From: an uncultured Chlamydiae bacterium | GTDB taxonomy: Bacteria; Chlamydiota; Chlamydiia; Chlamydiales; SM23-39 | Direction of reading: 5' to 3' | Assembly: GCA_903893545.1 (NCBI GenBank) | Contig: CAITMJ010000021.1 | Location: 124,001 to 188,000, forward strand | Length of the DNA: 64,000 bases | Made by a program: the position numbers and the translations under genes | In this document: positions 24,191 to 32,675 of the stretch, piece after piece | How positions within the stretch are numbered: position 1 is the stretch's first letter | Layout: the number at the start of each line of letters is the position of its first letter | The notes under the pieces: model-generated | Database searches by the model: none | The model's input: only the letters and a program-made list of their open reading frames with translations | What the model was told of the DNA's origin: nothing

Positions 24191-25765
24191 ATGCGTTCTT
24201 TTATGATTTTCGTCTTTCTTGTCCTGTTTGTTGGCTGTGGAAAAAGCCAAGTTCCTTCCTCTCAAGCCCTGAGAATCAATATTTCTACCGAACCCGCAAC
24301 GCTCGACCCGAGAAGATCTCGCACATTAACAGAAGTGACGATGTGTCGGATGCTTTTTGAAGGACTGACACGCAGTTCAAAGAAAGGAGAGACAGAACTC
24401 GCTTTGGCAGAAGCAGTGGAAATTTCTGATGATGGCCTTGAATATGTTTTTCACTTAAGAAACTCTTTTTGGTCGAATGGCCAGCCGGTTACTTCTTACG
24501 ATTTTGCTAAGAGTTGGAAAATGATTTTAAGCCCTTCCTTTCCAAGCGACATCGCCTACCAGCTGTACGTCATTAAAAATGGGCAAAAAGTAAAAGCTGG
24601 AGAAATAGCTTTAGAGGCCTTAGGGCTCAAAACGCCGAATGCTGAGACTTTAATCGTAACACTTGAGCAACCAACGCCTTATTTTCTCGATATTTGTTCA
24701 ATGAGTTCTTATTTGCCGGTTCCTCAAATTGCGACTGCAGATAAAAACTGGTCTTTGGAACCTGGCACCTTTGTCGGCAACGGGCCTTTTCTTTTAACAT
24801 CTTGGAAGCATGCGGATCAAATCGTGATCTCAAAAAACCATCGGTATTGGGAGTCAAACATCGTTCGTTTAGAAAAAATCGATCTCATGATGCTTACAAA
24901 TGATACCGAAATTCGGATGTATGAAGAAAAGAAACTTGACTGGGCGGGATCCCCCCTTTCTACCATTCCAATGGATGCAGTAAAACAGTTAAAAGAGACA
25001 AAAGAGCTTCAAGTAAGTCCGTTATTAGGCACATTTTTTCTGCGCGTAAATACATCGAAACATCTTCTTTCAGATGTCAATATCCGGAAAGCTCTTGCCA
25101 TTGCCGTTGATCGGAGTGGAATTACGAGCCATATTTTACAAGGAGGCCAAGCCAGAGCCTTGAGTTTGGTGCCTAAAGAAATGGGCCTTGTAGGCGAGGA
25201 TTATTTTTCCGATCAAAACATAGAAGAAGCTCGCTGCTTATTGAATAAAGCGTTCTGCGAGGCTAAGGTGACAAAGGAGTCGATGCAGCCGATTGTCCTT
25301 AGCTTTATTGCCGGAGATCTAAATCTTTCGATTTCGCAAGCCATCCAAAAATACTGGGAAATTTCTCTCGGGATCCTCGTGCAATTAGAAGCTGTGGAGT
25401 CAAAAGTGTTTTTCCAAAAAATTCGACAAAAAAATTATCAGCTTGCCGTTGGTTCTTGGATTGCCGATTTCAACGATCCAATCAATTTCCTGGAAGTTTT
25501 TAAATTTAAGGTTGGAAGCACGAATAATACAGGGTGGGAAAATCCCAAATACATTGATCTTTTAGATCGATCTCAGCTATCTAGAGATCAAGAAGAGAGA
25601 AAGATCTTGCTGCGTCAGGCAGAAGAAATTCTGATGGCCGAGATGCCGATGATTCCTGTCTTCCATTACACCATGAATTATTTAGAACAAAGTAGAGTTG
25701 CAGATGTCGCCCTCTCTCCCATTGGCGGCCTCGACTTTCGGTGGGCTTACTTGAAGGAAGAATGA
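24191..25765 (+). CDS. peptide ABC transporter substrate-binding lipoprotein (OppA type)
   Basis: 524 residues. Signal peptide with lipobox FVGC (Cys 16), so membrane-anchored outside the inner membrane. Family 5 solute-binding protein: INISTEPATLDPRRS, FEGLTR, VFHLRNSFWSNGQPVTSYDF and the C-terminal FNDPINFLEVFK are the expected blocks. It delivers oligopeptides to an Opp/Dpp permease, but no permease genes are in the window. The start is divergent from the NlpC/P60 gene (29 bp apart), so hydrolase and uptake protein could share regulation, for example in recycling cell-wall peptides. Confidence 0.9.
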   Translation: MRSFMIFVFLVLFVGCGKSQVPSSQALRINISTEPATLDPRRSRTLTEVTMCRMLFEGLTRSSKKGETELALAEAVEISDDGLEYVFHLRNSFWSNGQPVTSYDFAKSWKMILSPSFPSDIAYQLYVIKNGQKVKAGEIALEALGLKTPNAETLIVTLEQPTPYFLDICSMSSYLPVPQIATADKNWSLEPGTFVGNGPFLLTSWKHADQIVISKNHRYWESNIVRLEKIDLMMLTNDTEIRMYEEKKLDWAGSPLSTIPMDAVKQLKETKELQVSPLLGTFFLRVNTSKHLLSDVNIRKALAIAVDRSGITSHILQGGQARALSLVPKEMGLVGEDYFSDQNIEEARCLLNKAFCEAKVTKESMQPIVLSFIAGDLNLSISQAIQKYWEISLGILVQLEAVESKVFFQKIRQKNYQLAVGSWIADFNDPINFLEVFKFKVGSTNNTGWENPKYIDLLDRSQLSRDQEERKILLRQAEEILMAEMPMIPVFHYTMNYLEQSRVADVALSPIGGLDFRWAYLKEE

Positions 25766-26166
25766 TTAAAAAACTTCTCTTGTTTTTGTTCCCTATTTTC
25801 GCATTTGCCGGTACCAATGATGGCAGCATTCTATTGCTGAATGACTCTTCTTTCATTTTAACAGCGACGATTCAAGCTGCAGATGGATCTTTTCTCGGCC
25901 AACTGACCGTGCAACCTGGACAGCAATCTACTTGGACTACAAACCTTTCTCCAACGCAATATAAACATCCAGGCACGCCAAATGTCTCTTTAACGCCATA
26001 TACTGTGATCTGGCAATGTCCTTCAGAAGAGGCTTACTCGATGTGTTCAGCAGTAGCTCCAGGAGCGCTTGTCAGGGCTACTACTTGTCAAGGAAACTGC
26101 ACTTGTAAATCAAAACAAAAGCCAGCATCGCAGAAGCCGGCATCTACCTTACAAAAGACAAAGTGA
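25762..26166 (+). CDS. exported hypothetical protein
   Basis: 134 residues from ATG 25762, overlapping the OppA-like stop as ATGA. Signal peptide ending about FAFAG. The mature part has beta-rich blocks (ILLLNDSSFILTATIQAADG, QLTVQPGQQSTWTTN) like a small immunoglobulin-style or adhesin-like fold, then four closely spaced cysteines (WQCPSEEAYSMCSA, TTCQGNCTCK) and a low-complexity K/P/A/S/Q tail (KQKPASQKPAST). Not recognised. The cysteine cluster suggests a disulfide-bonded or metal-binding periplasmic or surface protein. Confidence 0.7.
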   Translation: MIKKLLLFLFPIFAFAGTNDGSILLLNDSSFILTATIQAADGSFLGQLTVQPGQQSTWTTNLSPTQYKHPGTPNVSLTPYTVIWQCPSEEAYSMCSAVAPGALVRATTCQGNCTCKSKQKPASQKPASTLQKTK

Positions 26167-26697
26167 GTTGAGGGGTACATCCCAAGGATCTCTTGGCAAA
26201 GAGATTTCGCTGAGTTGTTCGCGAAATCCAACGCCCATTGTAGTTGGCTTATTCTTGTTTAAGAAATAGTCGTAATGGCCTTTTCCAAATCCCAATCGAA
26301 ATCGATCCCGATCAAATGCAATCGCAGGAATCAGAGCTAAATCAATAGAAGCTGGGTCAACCTTCTCGCAACGAGAAGGAATAGGCTCTCGAAGGCCCAA
26401 AGAGAGGATGTCTAGATCATTAAAAAGATCTTCTACTCGATAGAGCTCTAATTCAACTCCATTTCTTTTGGGAAGGACAAGCCTTCTTTGCTGAGCCAAC
26501 AGGCAGTTGAATGGGAAAAGATCAATTTCCGAACCAAATGAAAAAAAAGAGAGAATGAGATTGTAAGGAACAGCTTTTAATTCGTGATAGGCGAGGTTTG
26601 TTGCCTCCAGCCTTCGCGCTGGAGGCAGTGCATCTCTAAGAGCTAAGAATGATTTTCGAACCTCAGCCTTCTGGATCAATTGCTTTCCCTTTAACAT
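26149..26697 (-). CDS. 5-formyltetrahydrofolate cyclo-ligase
   Basis: 182 residues from ATG 26697, a normal length. Converts 5-formyl-THF to 5,10-methenyl-THF with ATP. The ATP-binding motif near the C-terminus, FRLGFGKGHYDYFL, and the upstream KAEVRKSFLALRDAL and ALIPAIAFD are characteristic. It overlaps the YwqK/MORN lipoprotein gene by 35 bp and converges with the exported protein gene. A longer start inside the upstream gene is unlikely. Confidence 0.9.
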   Translation of the reverse strand: MLKGKQLIQKAEVRKSFLALRDALPPARRLEATNLAYHELKAVPYNLILSFFSFGSEIDLFPFNCLLAQQRRLVLPKRNGVELELYRVEDLFNDLDILSLGLREPIPSRCEKVDPASIDLALIPAIAFDRDRFRLGFGKGHYDYFLNKNKPTTMGVGFREQLSEISLPRDPWDVPLNSLCLL

Positions 26698-27943
26698 ACT
26701 GAACTTTTCGAAGAAATATCCCCTGCTCATCATAGAGCGTGGCATTTCCATTCCCATTGGAGATGTTGCTGATAGGCTCTTTTTGATTTTTTTTATAATA
26801 ATGGCCGCTTACGATCTTATCCTCTTCATACTCTTCCATATACATGAGACCGCCATCTTTATACCAAGCGATTGCAGAACCATTTTTTTTATTGCGCGCA
26901 TACTCTCGTTGCGACTGCAATTTTCCGTTGCTGTACCAAGTTTTAGCAATGCCGTTGATTGCATTGCTTTCCCAAGGGATCGAAAGTTTTGGGAGGTACT
27001 CCTGCGTGCCTTCTTCTTTTTCTTGGCGAGAAAAATACTCAACCTCTTCACCTTGCTTTACGTTATTTTTAATCCTGTACGCAGCTTTGAGCTCACCGTT
27101 GGCAGAAAATTTTTTGACAAGCCCCTCTGCTTGACCGCGGCGAAATTCGACCATATGGCTTACACTAGAATCTTGGAAAATTGCCTGAAATCCAAACCCT
27201 TCATTGACCTCAGATAAAGTCGATCCATCTTTTGATAAGTAGAGTCCTTTTAAAAGCAATCCCCCTTGATACGTTTCAATCCAGCGGTTTTGAGTTTTCG
27301 ACCAAAATCCTACGCTTTCCCCATTTTTAATCCCCAAATGGTAAGTCGTTTTGGCTAAAAGCTCGCCGTCTTGAAAGAACTCGAGTTCTTCTCCTTCCAA
27401 ATGATTTTGATGATAGGGCAATTGTTTTTGAATTTGACCATTTGGATGATAATAGATCGATGTTCCTTCTAACATTCCTTTTTGGTATGGGATTTGCGCT
27501 AAGATCTGCCCTTGATCGCCCCAGATTTGCGCTTTTCCATCAAAAAGCCAGTCTCTCTGTGAACTAGGGGAAACATCTGCAGTGCCCCCGATGACGGTCG
27601 CTTCGATTTTCAATCGTCCATTGGGATGCCACTCTTTAAATGTTCCAAACGCGCGCATATCTTGTACTTCTAAATACTGCCAAGGAAGGCCATTGGAGTG
27701 GTAGGAAGTGATGATCCCAGAAATTTTCCCCTCTTGCTTAAAGACTCGAAGAACTCTTTTATAGGGTTGGCTAGCGAGAAAATCGAGTTGTCCAAAGGCC
27801 TCTAAACGCTCTGGAATACTGATTGTTTCAGTCATTCCATTTCGGTCTTGAATTTGAATGGAAACCAAGGGACTTTGCGTTTGATCCATCCGATGACACC
27901 CATAAATGGCGACTAGAAAAAGACATAAGATTCGTTGAATCAT
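26663..27943 (-). CDS. YwqK/MORN-repeat lipoprotein
   Basis: 426 residues. Signal peptide with lipobox IYGC (Cys 16). From about residue 80 onward it consists of repeats of the form G-x-x-x-YHPNGQ-x-x-x-x-x-Y-x-x-G (GLPWQYLEVQDMRAFGTFKEWHPNGRL, EGTSIYYHPNGQIQKQLPY, EGEELEFFQDGELLAKTTYH, GIAKTWYSNGKLQSQREYA). These are MORN-variant (YwqK-type) repeats, thought to mediate protein interactions. In Chlamydia a similar gene lies next to the folate cyclo-ligase, as here. It follows the PilO- and PilM-like pair and so may be part of an envelope complex with them. Confidence 0.85.
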   Translation of the reverse strand: MIQRILCLFLVAIYGCHRMDQTQSPLVSIQIQDRNGMTETISIPERLEAFGQLDFLASQPYKRVLRVFKQEGKISGIITSYHSNGLPWQYLEVQDMRAFGTFKEWHPNGRLKIEATVIGGTADVSPSSQRDWLFDGKAQIWGDQGQILAQIPYQKGMLEGTSIYYHPNGQIQKQLPYHQNHLEGEELEFFQDGELLAKTTYHLGIKNGESVGFWSKTQNRWIETYQGGLLLKGLYLSKDGSTLSEVNEGFGFQAIFQDSSVSHMVEFRRGQAEGLVKKFSANGELKAAYRIKNNVKQGEEVEYFSRQEKEEGTQEYLPKLSIPWESNAINGIAKTWYSNGKLQSQREYARNKKNGSAIAWYKDGGLMYMEEYEEDKIVSGHYYKKNQKEPISNISNGNGNATLYDEQGIFLRKVQYVKGKAIDPEG

Positions 27944-27948
27944 AAGTT

Positions 27949-28593
27949 TTAAAATTCCCGTTTAAGAATATCCATTTTAAGGTCAAATACTTCATTTTGA
28001 AGCACAGTACTTTTTTTGCTAAGAGAGAAATCGCAAATAACGAGCTGAGGGCGGTTTGTCTTAAGGAACTCTGGGTCTAGAGACTGTTCTTCGATTAAGC
28101 TCAAAAGTCTTTTTAGATCGCCTTGATCTATTTCGACGGATTCTCGTTGCTTTTCCAGAGTTTCTTTAAAGGTATTTGAAATTTGGATTCCAGCTTCCAC
28201 AAAAGAGATGCGATTTTGATCGCTTTCTAAAAAATGAAGCCGTTCTTTTAGTGAATCTTTATTGGAAAGAGCCGGATGGGACATCCAATTTTTTAATCGT
28301 GCTTTTTCTTGTTCTAAGAAAGAAAGAGATTCAATTTCTTTATCTAGAAAATAAGGATCTGAATTTTTGTGAACTGCCAAAAACCATTCTTTGCGCTCTT
28401 TTTTTTCAAAAGCCTTCTTGGCCTTCTTAGCAATCGATAAAAATTGATTTTGGAAAACTTCCGTAGACTCTCTTTCATAAAATAATAGAAACCCTGAGAA
28501 AAGGGGTCCTATTCCCAGAAGAAGTAGAAAAAAGGGAAGGCGCATTTGTTGGAAAAAAAATCTGCCAGATCGCTCAAAAAAATGATGGAACAT
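27949..28593 (-). CDS. single-pass membrane protein, PilO/GspM-like candidate
   Basis: 214 residues: short cytosolic N-terminus, one strong membrane segment (LPFFLLLLGIGPLFSGFLLFY, about 19-39), then a periplasmic part with a helical stalk (FLSIAKKAKKAFEKKERKEWF and SKDSLKERLHF-type segments) and a short beta-rich C-terminus (PQLVICDFSLSKKSTVLQNEVFDLKMDIL). This is the plan of PilO/GspM-type platform proteins. It overlaps the preceding PilM/GspL-like gene by 20 bp. Similarity by architecture only; no motif settles it. Confidence 0.55.
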   Translation of the reverse strand: MFHHFFERSGRFFFQQMRLPFFLLLLGIGPLFSGFLLFYERESTEVFQNQFLSIAKKAKKAFEKKERKEWFLAVHKNSDPYFLDKEIESLSFLEQEKARLKNWMSHPALSNKDSLKERLHFLESDQNRISFVEAGIQISNTFKETLEKQRESVEIDQGDLKRLLSLIEEQSLDPEFLKTNRPQLVICDFSLSKKSTVLQNEVFDLKMDILKREF

Positions 28594-30118
28594 GGGGTGG
28601 CCTATTTTTTAAATAAAAGGAAGTCTTGTAGCTATTCGAAAGCGATTCCCAGGAGATCTCTTGTGTTGAATCGATGAGTGGATCTCCTTGCAAAAGCATT
28701 TCGTGGAATTTACGCGCGTTAATAGGGCTTTTTGTCCGAAATTCTAGTTCTATTTTTGCCTGATAAGAGTCTTGAAGTGCTCCAATGTGAGGGTAGGAGA
28801 TAAGATGATATTTTATATCGAGAATTTCCAATGGATTTCCCGCTATGCGCTCCGCTTCTAAAAGAGGATGAGAAAAAAGCCAGGAAAGCGCTTCTGAAAC
28901 TGTCGGCGAAGTGAGAAGATAAGGAGCTTCGGTGTCGTATTTTTGAATTGCTCGGAATGCTTGATTCATGCCGGCATCGATTCCACCGATCAATAGACTG
29001 TTTGCAAAAGTGGCATCTGTTTTCTCAAGCCTTGTCTGAAGAGAATTTCCCATTTCTTGGCGGATTTGCAGAAAGTGCTGATTTCCTAAATAGGCCAAAG
29101 AAACGCTTAAAAAAAGAGAGGCAAACGTCAATCCAATTCCCCAATACCCCGCTTTTCTCCATGTTTTTTTGGAAGTAAACTCCTTTTTCAAAAACTGCAC
29201 CTTTAGAGACTCTTTAGCAGCTCCTGCAAGGGCAAAGCCGATGGCCATCGCGCATTTAGATTCTTCAAAACTCAAAAGAAGAGGAGGGTCAAAAATAGAA
29301 AGCTCAGGATTTCCTTCTAGAAGAACTTTAGGGAGGTGGCCAAATGCGTCGGTTCGACCTGTGAAAAGGACAGGTCCTGCACCTCCAGCTTGGCAGAAGG
29401 AGCAAAGGACAAAACTCAATTGATTTCTTAAAGCAGCTAACCGCTCCGCTAGCATTGGAGTGGAATGGGATTTTAGTTGAAGTAAGTCAATTTGCTCTGC
29501 AACTCCCTTGGCTTCATCAGAAAAAAGAACTTTTTTTCGATCTTCCCATAGAGCTAAAAGAAGCGATTCGATTCCCTCTTGAATGGTAAAAGATTTTTTG
29601 ACTACTCCTTTTTCCATCCAAACACAGGTCCATTCTTGAGAGCCCAGATCTACGAGGAATGCAGAAGAGAGCTCTGGGTATCGGAATAGAGAAAATTGGA
29701 CGAGAGCCTCAGGGGAAGCTGTAACAATGTCTAGATCAATAGATAAGTCGGACCATTTCTTCAAAAGATTTTTGAGAGACTCCTTAGGAGCGAAAAAAAC
29801 AGTCGAGTGGGCTCCGCTCTCATGGAGACGAATTTGGGCGTCGTACACTAACTCTTCAAGGTTCATATGAGTCAGAGTTTCCATTTGAAATGGGAGCCCT
29901 TGTTCGATGTGTTTTGCAGAGGAAATTTTAAAATCAAGGGGCCGGGCCATCGTAGATAATCCGGTAGCAATCGAGCCTTTCCAATTTGCAATGTAAAGCG
30001 GCTTTACATTGCCCGCGGCAAGTGATTTTAGGCATTGGATAGTGCTCTTTTTCCGTTTAATTTCAAGGCCTGCACATCGTATATAAGGTCGATCGAAATG
30101 AATGCCGAGTATTTGCAT
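28574..30118 (-). CDS. PilM/GspL-like actin-fold protein fused to a membrane-periplasmic domain
   Basis: 514 residues from ATG 30118. The cytosolic part (1-320) has actin-fold phosphate motifs: ILGIHFDRPYIRC at the start, FLVDLGSQEWTCVWMEKG near 165, and the adenosine-loop-like GPVLFTGRTDAFGHLPKVL near 255. One membrane segment follows (WGIGLTFASLFLSVSLAYLG, about 335-354), then ~160 periplasmic residues with a strand-helix pattern. This is GspL or a PilM-PilN fusion. I infer a role in the inner-membrane platform of the type II secretion system encoded 8-16 kb away. Contains a palindrome copy (29988-30012) encoding VKPLYI. Confidence 0.65.
   Translation of the reverse strand: MQILGIHFDRPYIRCAGLEIKRKKSTIQCLKSLAAGNVKPLYIANWKGSIATGLSTMARPLDFKISSAKHIEQGLPFQMETLTHMNLEELVYDAQIRLHESGAHSTVFFAPKESLKNLLKKWSDLSIDLDIVTASPEALVQFSLFRYPELSSAFLVDLGSQEWTCVWMEKGVVKKSFTIQEGIESLLLALWEDRKKVLFSDEAKGVAEQIDLLQLKSHSTPMLAERLAALRNQLSFVLCSFCQAGGAGPVLFTGRTDAFGHLPKVLLEGNPELSIFDPPLLLSFEESKCAMAIGFALAGAAKESLKVQFLKKEFTSKKTWRKAGYWGIGLTFASLFLSVSLAYLGNQHFLQIRQEMGNSLQTRLEKTDATFANSLLIGGIDAGMNQAFRAIQKYDTEAPYLLTSPTVSEALSWLFSHPLLEAERIAGNPLEILDIKYHLISYPHIGALQDSYQAKIELEFRTKSPINARKFHEMLLQGDPLIDSTQEISWESLSNSYKTSFYLKNRPPHVPSFF
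29988..30012. repeat. palindrome, copy inside the PilM/GspL-like gene
   Basis: The longest copy: perfect 12-nt arms around a single G. It is read in frame on the minus strand as NVKPLYIAN. Confidence 0.75.
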
Positions 30119-30199
30119 AGTTCGCTTATTGTACCGATTTCCTTCGAGAAAAGCCATTTAGAATCGATGAAAGTTTTTATTTTAGGACTTCTTCAGCTC

Positions 30200-30228
30200 T
30201 TGAGTCAAATCCTCGATTCCCTTAAAAT
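30200..30228 (+). promoter_or_regulatory. candidate promoter of yggT-dusB
   Basis: TTGAGT (30200-30205), 17-nt spacer, TAAAAT (30223-30228). The start site would lie about 1-3 bases before ATG 30237, and no ribosome site is visible, which suggests a leaderless transcript. Confidence 0.45.
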
Positions 30229-30236
30229 ACCTGCGT

Positions 30237-30503
30237 ATGATCAGACATTATCTTGCAAACGTTATTCAATTGTTTTTCTATTGCTATACCTTCCTTTTGT
30301 TTATCCGCATTGCTATTTCGTGGTTCCCTGCATGGCATCGCCATCATGTTGTTCGGTTCATCTCGTTTTGTACTGACCCTTATTTGAATATTTTCCGCCG
30401 GATCCTCCCCCCATTGGGAGGGGTGGTCGATATTAGTCCTCTCCTTGCCTTTTTCGCCCTTCGTTTGCTTGAAATCATCGTCTTGCGTTTTGTGATAGGA
30501 TGA
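30237..30503 (+). CDS. yggT: YggT family membrane protein
   Basis: 88 residues, two membrane helices separated by the family signature: FIRIAISWFPAWH... then FCTDPYLNIFRRILPPLGGVVDISPLLAFFAL. YggT proteins are small inner-membrane proteins linked to cell division or stress; the exact role is unknown. The dusB start overlaps its stop as ATGA. A longer reading on this strand in another frame (30035-30376) is a shadow. Confidence 0.87.
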   Translation: MIRHYLANVIQLFFYCYTFLLFIRIAISWFPAWHRHHVVRFISFCTDPYLNIFRRILPPLGGVVDISPLLAFFALRLLEIIVLRFVIG

Positions 30504-31519
30504 AAAAGGTCTTTCAAGTCGGCTCAGCCGCTCTGCCCAACAATGTCCTTTATGCCCCTCTTGCCGGATGCTCTGATTTGCCGTATCGGCAAATGGCTTG
30601 TCGATGGCGGCCTGGTATTGTCTATTGCGAAATGGTTAAAATGGACGCCTTAGTTCGGCATGATCCGGGGACCTATCGGCTTCTCGATTATACCATTGAC
30701 ATGCACCCCATTGGGGCGCAGCTTTGCGGGAGCAAGCCGGGGCTTGCAAAAACAGCGGCGCGAATCATAGAGGATTTAGGGTTCGATGTTTTGGATTTAA
30801 ATTGTGGTTGTCCAGTAGATAAGGTCACTAAAGACGGTAGCGGGTCTGGGATGCTTCGCACTCCTAATCTCATTGGAGAAATGCTTTCAGAAATGATCTC
30901 CGCCGTTAAAATTCCAGTGACGGTTAAAATTCGAGCGGGATGGGACGAAGAACATATCAATGCGGCAACAATTACTCAAATTGCAGAAAAAGCCGGCGCC
31001 AAGGCCATTACGGTTCATGGGCGAACTCGAGCCCAGGCATATAAAGGGCCGGCGAATTGGGATCATATTCGGGATTGCAAACAAGCGGCTAAGAATATTT
31101 TAGTCATCGGCAATGGAGACGTATTTAGCGCAGAAAGCGCTGAAAAGATGTTTCAATGGACTGGATGCGATGCGGTTTTGGTTGCTCGTGGAGCTATGGG
31201 CCACCCTTGGATTGTGGAGGACATTCTCCGCCATCGCGATGGATTGCCGATACAGACGCGCGGCGTTATGGCAATACGTGAAGCTCTTCTTGAGCATTTC
31301 GATTTGATCATTCGCTATCAACCGGAGCGGCGAGCTCTTCTCGACATGCGCCGAGTTGGGTGTTGGTATTTAAAGCGACTTATAGGAGTCAAGGCTCTGC
31401 GGGTTCAAATCAACCGCGCCTCTTCTACAGCAGAATCTCTACGTGCTATTTACGAATTTCCTTGGGCTGAAGCGGAACTTTCGCAAGATCTATCCATTGT
31501 CGGCGCAGAGAGCGAATAA
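30500..31519 (+). CDS. dusB: tRNA-dihydrouridine synthase DusB
   Basis: 339 residues. Reduces uridine to dihydrouridine in the tRNA D loop with FMN and NADPH. FMN-barrel features: PLAGCSDLPYR, DLNCGCPVDKVTKDGSGSGML (catalytic Cys and the phosphate-binding region), VKIRAGWDEEHIN, TVHGRTRAQ and GNGDVFSAE. The C-terminal helical RNA-binding domain is present (about 250-330). Coupled to yggT by ATGA, and converges with the NYN nuclease gene. Confidence 0.94.
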   Translation: MKKVFQVGSAALPNNVLYAPLAGCSDLPYRQMACRWRPGIVYCEMVKMDALVRHDPGTYRLLDYTIDMHPIGAQLCGSKPGLAKTAARIIEDLGFDVLDLNCGCPVDKVTKDGSGSGMLRTPNLIGEMLSEMISAVKIPVTVKIRAGWDEEHINAATITQIAEKAGAKAITVHGRTRAQAYKGPANWDHIRDCKQAAKNILVIGNGDVFSAESAEKMFQWTGCDAVLVARGAMGHPWIVEDILRHRDGLPIQTRGVMAIREALLEHFDLIIRYQPERRALLDMRRVGCWYLKRLIGVKALRVQINRASSTAESLRAIYEFPWAEAELSQDLSIVGAESE

Positions 31520-31522
31520 CAG

Positions 31523-32017
31523 CTAGATCCAGTCTTCGAAGTCATCCTTTTTTAGCTTCTCTTCAAAAATTTTTGTTAGGCGTTCGATTTGTTGTGGAGA
31601 ATCTTTTGCGGGAAGACGTTTCGCTTTTTTCTTGCTCGCCCGTTTTAAGAGCCATTTGAGAAAGGCATCATTGGACATGGTTTTAGCGCCAAAAGCGCCT
31701 GCTTGTCTTTTAAGGCCTTGATCATTGGTGACGACAGTTGCATTTTTACGATTAGAGAGCATCTCTACTCGATCGAGAATATTTTCGTCTGCGCTTTGTC
31801 CTTTAGGAGTAAAGGCAAGTTCCATTGGGCTTGGATAGGAGAGGCCGCTTTCTTCATCACTTTTATGAGCACCGTCAAATACGATGATTCCGTGAAGATG
31901 CATATCCTTGAATTCTCGTTGAATCCAATTCACGAGATGTTCTCTTTTTTTTTCGATCGATTCTTTGCCCTCGATCCAGCTAAAAAGGAGATTGTATCCA
32001 TCGATTAAAAAGTACAA
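31523..32017 (-). CDS. NYN-domain ribonuclease, YacP/Rae1 family
   Basis: 164 residues. Starts MYFLIDGYNLLFSW, with the conserved IDGYN block; FDGAHK, SADENILDRVE and TVVTNDQGLKRQA supply the acidic metal-binding residues of a PIN-like nuclease. Relatives in Bacillus (Rae1/YacP) cleave mRNA at the ribosome. A basic extension at the C-terminus (KRASKKKAKRL) may bind RNA. Its start overlaps the end of rdgB by 13 bp. Confidence 0.87.
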   Translation of the reverse strand: MYFLIDGYNLLFSWIEGKESIEKKREHLVNWIQREFKDMHLHGIIVFDGAHKSDEESGLSYPSPMELAFTPKGQSADENILDRVEMLSNRKNATVVTNDQGLKRQAGAFGAKTMSNDAFLKWLLKRASKKKAKRLPAKDSPQQIERLTKIFEEKLKKDDFEDWI

Positions 32018-32646
32018 ATCTCTTCCAAAATTGATTCTAAGGAAGAGACCAACTTGTCGAGCGCTTTTCGGCGGTGTGAAATGCGGTTTTTCGTCGCCTC
32101 TTCAAGCTCTGCAAAAGTTTTATTATACCCATGTTTTATGAAAAGAGGGTCATAGCCGAAGCCCCCTCCACCTTTTTCAGCTACAAGAAGGGTTCCTTCG
32201 CAAATTCCGCGGACGCATTTTTTAATACCGGAAGGGGAAGCAAGAGCGATACAGCATTCAAAGTAGGCATGGCGATCTTCATCGAGCAGATGATGCATTT
32301 TTTCGAGAAGCTTTTTTCGATTGTCTACATCGGTGGCGTCATTGCCAGCAAAGCGGGCAGAATAGACGCCGGGAGCTCCTCCTAGGTTAGGAACAATGAG
32401 CCCGGAATCGTCAGCAATCACCCAGCGCTTTAAGGTAGCGGCAGCGTGCACAGCTTTTGAGACAGCGTTTTCTTCAAATGTCCCTCCAGCTTCTGGTAAT
32501 GGCACGTAGTCGGGAAAATCGCGCAGGCTGCGTACATCAAAGCGAGTGTTAGCTTTAAGCATCGCCTTGAATTCTCTGATTTTATGGACGTTAGTACTCG
32601 CGATAACGAGTTCAATCATAGCGGGAGGCGTATATTCTTTTTTCAT
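32005..32646 (-). CDS. rdgB: dITP/XTP pyrophosphatase (RdgB/HAM1)
   Basis: 213 residues. Hydrolyses non-canonical purine NTPs to keep them out of DNA and RNA. Motifs: IASTNVHKIREFKAML, WVIADDSGLIVPNLGGAPGVYSARFAG, GFGYDPLFI and NRISHRRKAL. A strong GGGAGGAAG site six bases before ATG 32646 supports the upstream start over the internal Met10. It precedes the NYN gene and follows greA, all on the minus strand. Confidence 0.95.
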   Translation of the reverse strand: MKKEYTPPAMIELVIASTNVHKIREFKAMLKANTRFDVRSLRDFPDYVPLPEAGGTFEENAVSKAVHAAATLKRWVIADDSGLIVPNLGGAPGVYSARFAGNDATDVDNRKKLLEKMHHLLDEDRHAYFECCIALASPSGIKKCVRGICEGTLLVAEKGGGGFGYDPLFIKHGYNKTFAELEEATKNRISHRRKALDKLVSSLESILEEICTF

Positions 32647-32675
32647 AAAAAACTTCCTCCCTTACGATAAAGCGT

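Noticed and set aside
30035..30376. Plus-strand reading of 113 residues
   Set aside because: Overlaps the PilM-like gene and yggT out of frame, with no family features; yggT in the other frame is clear.
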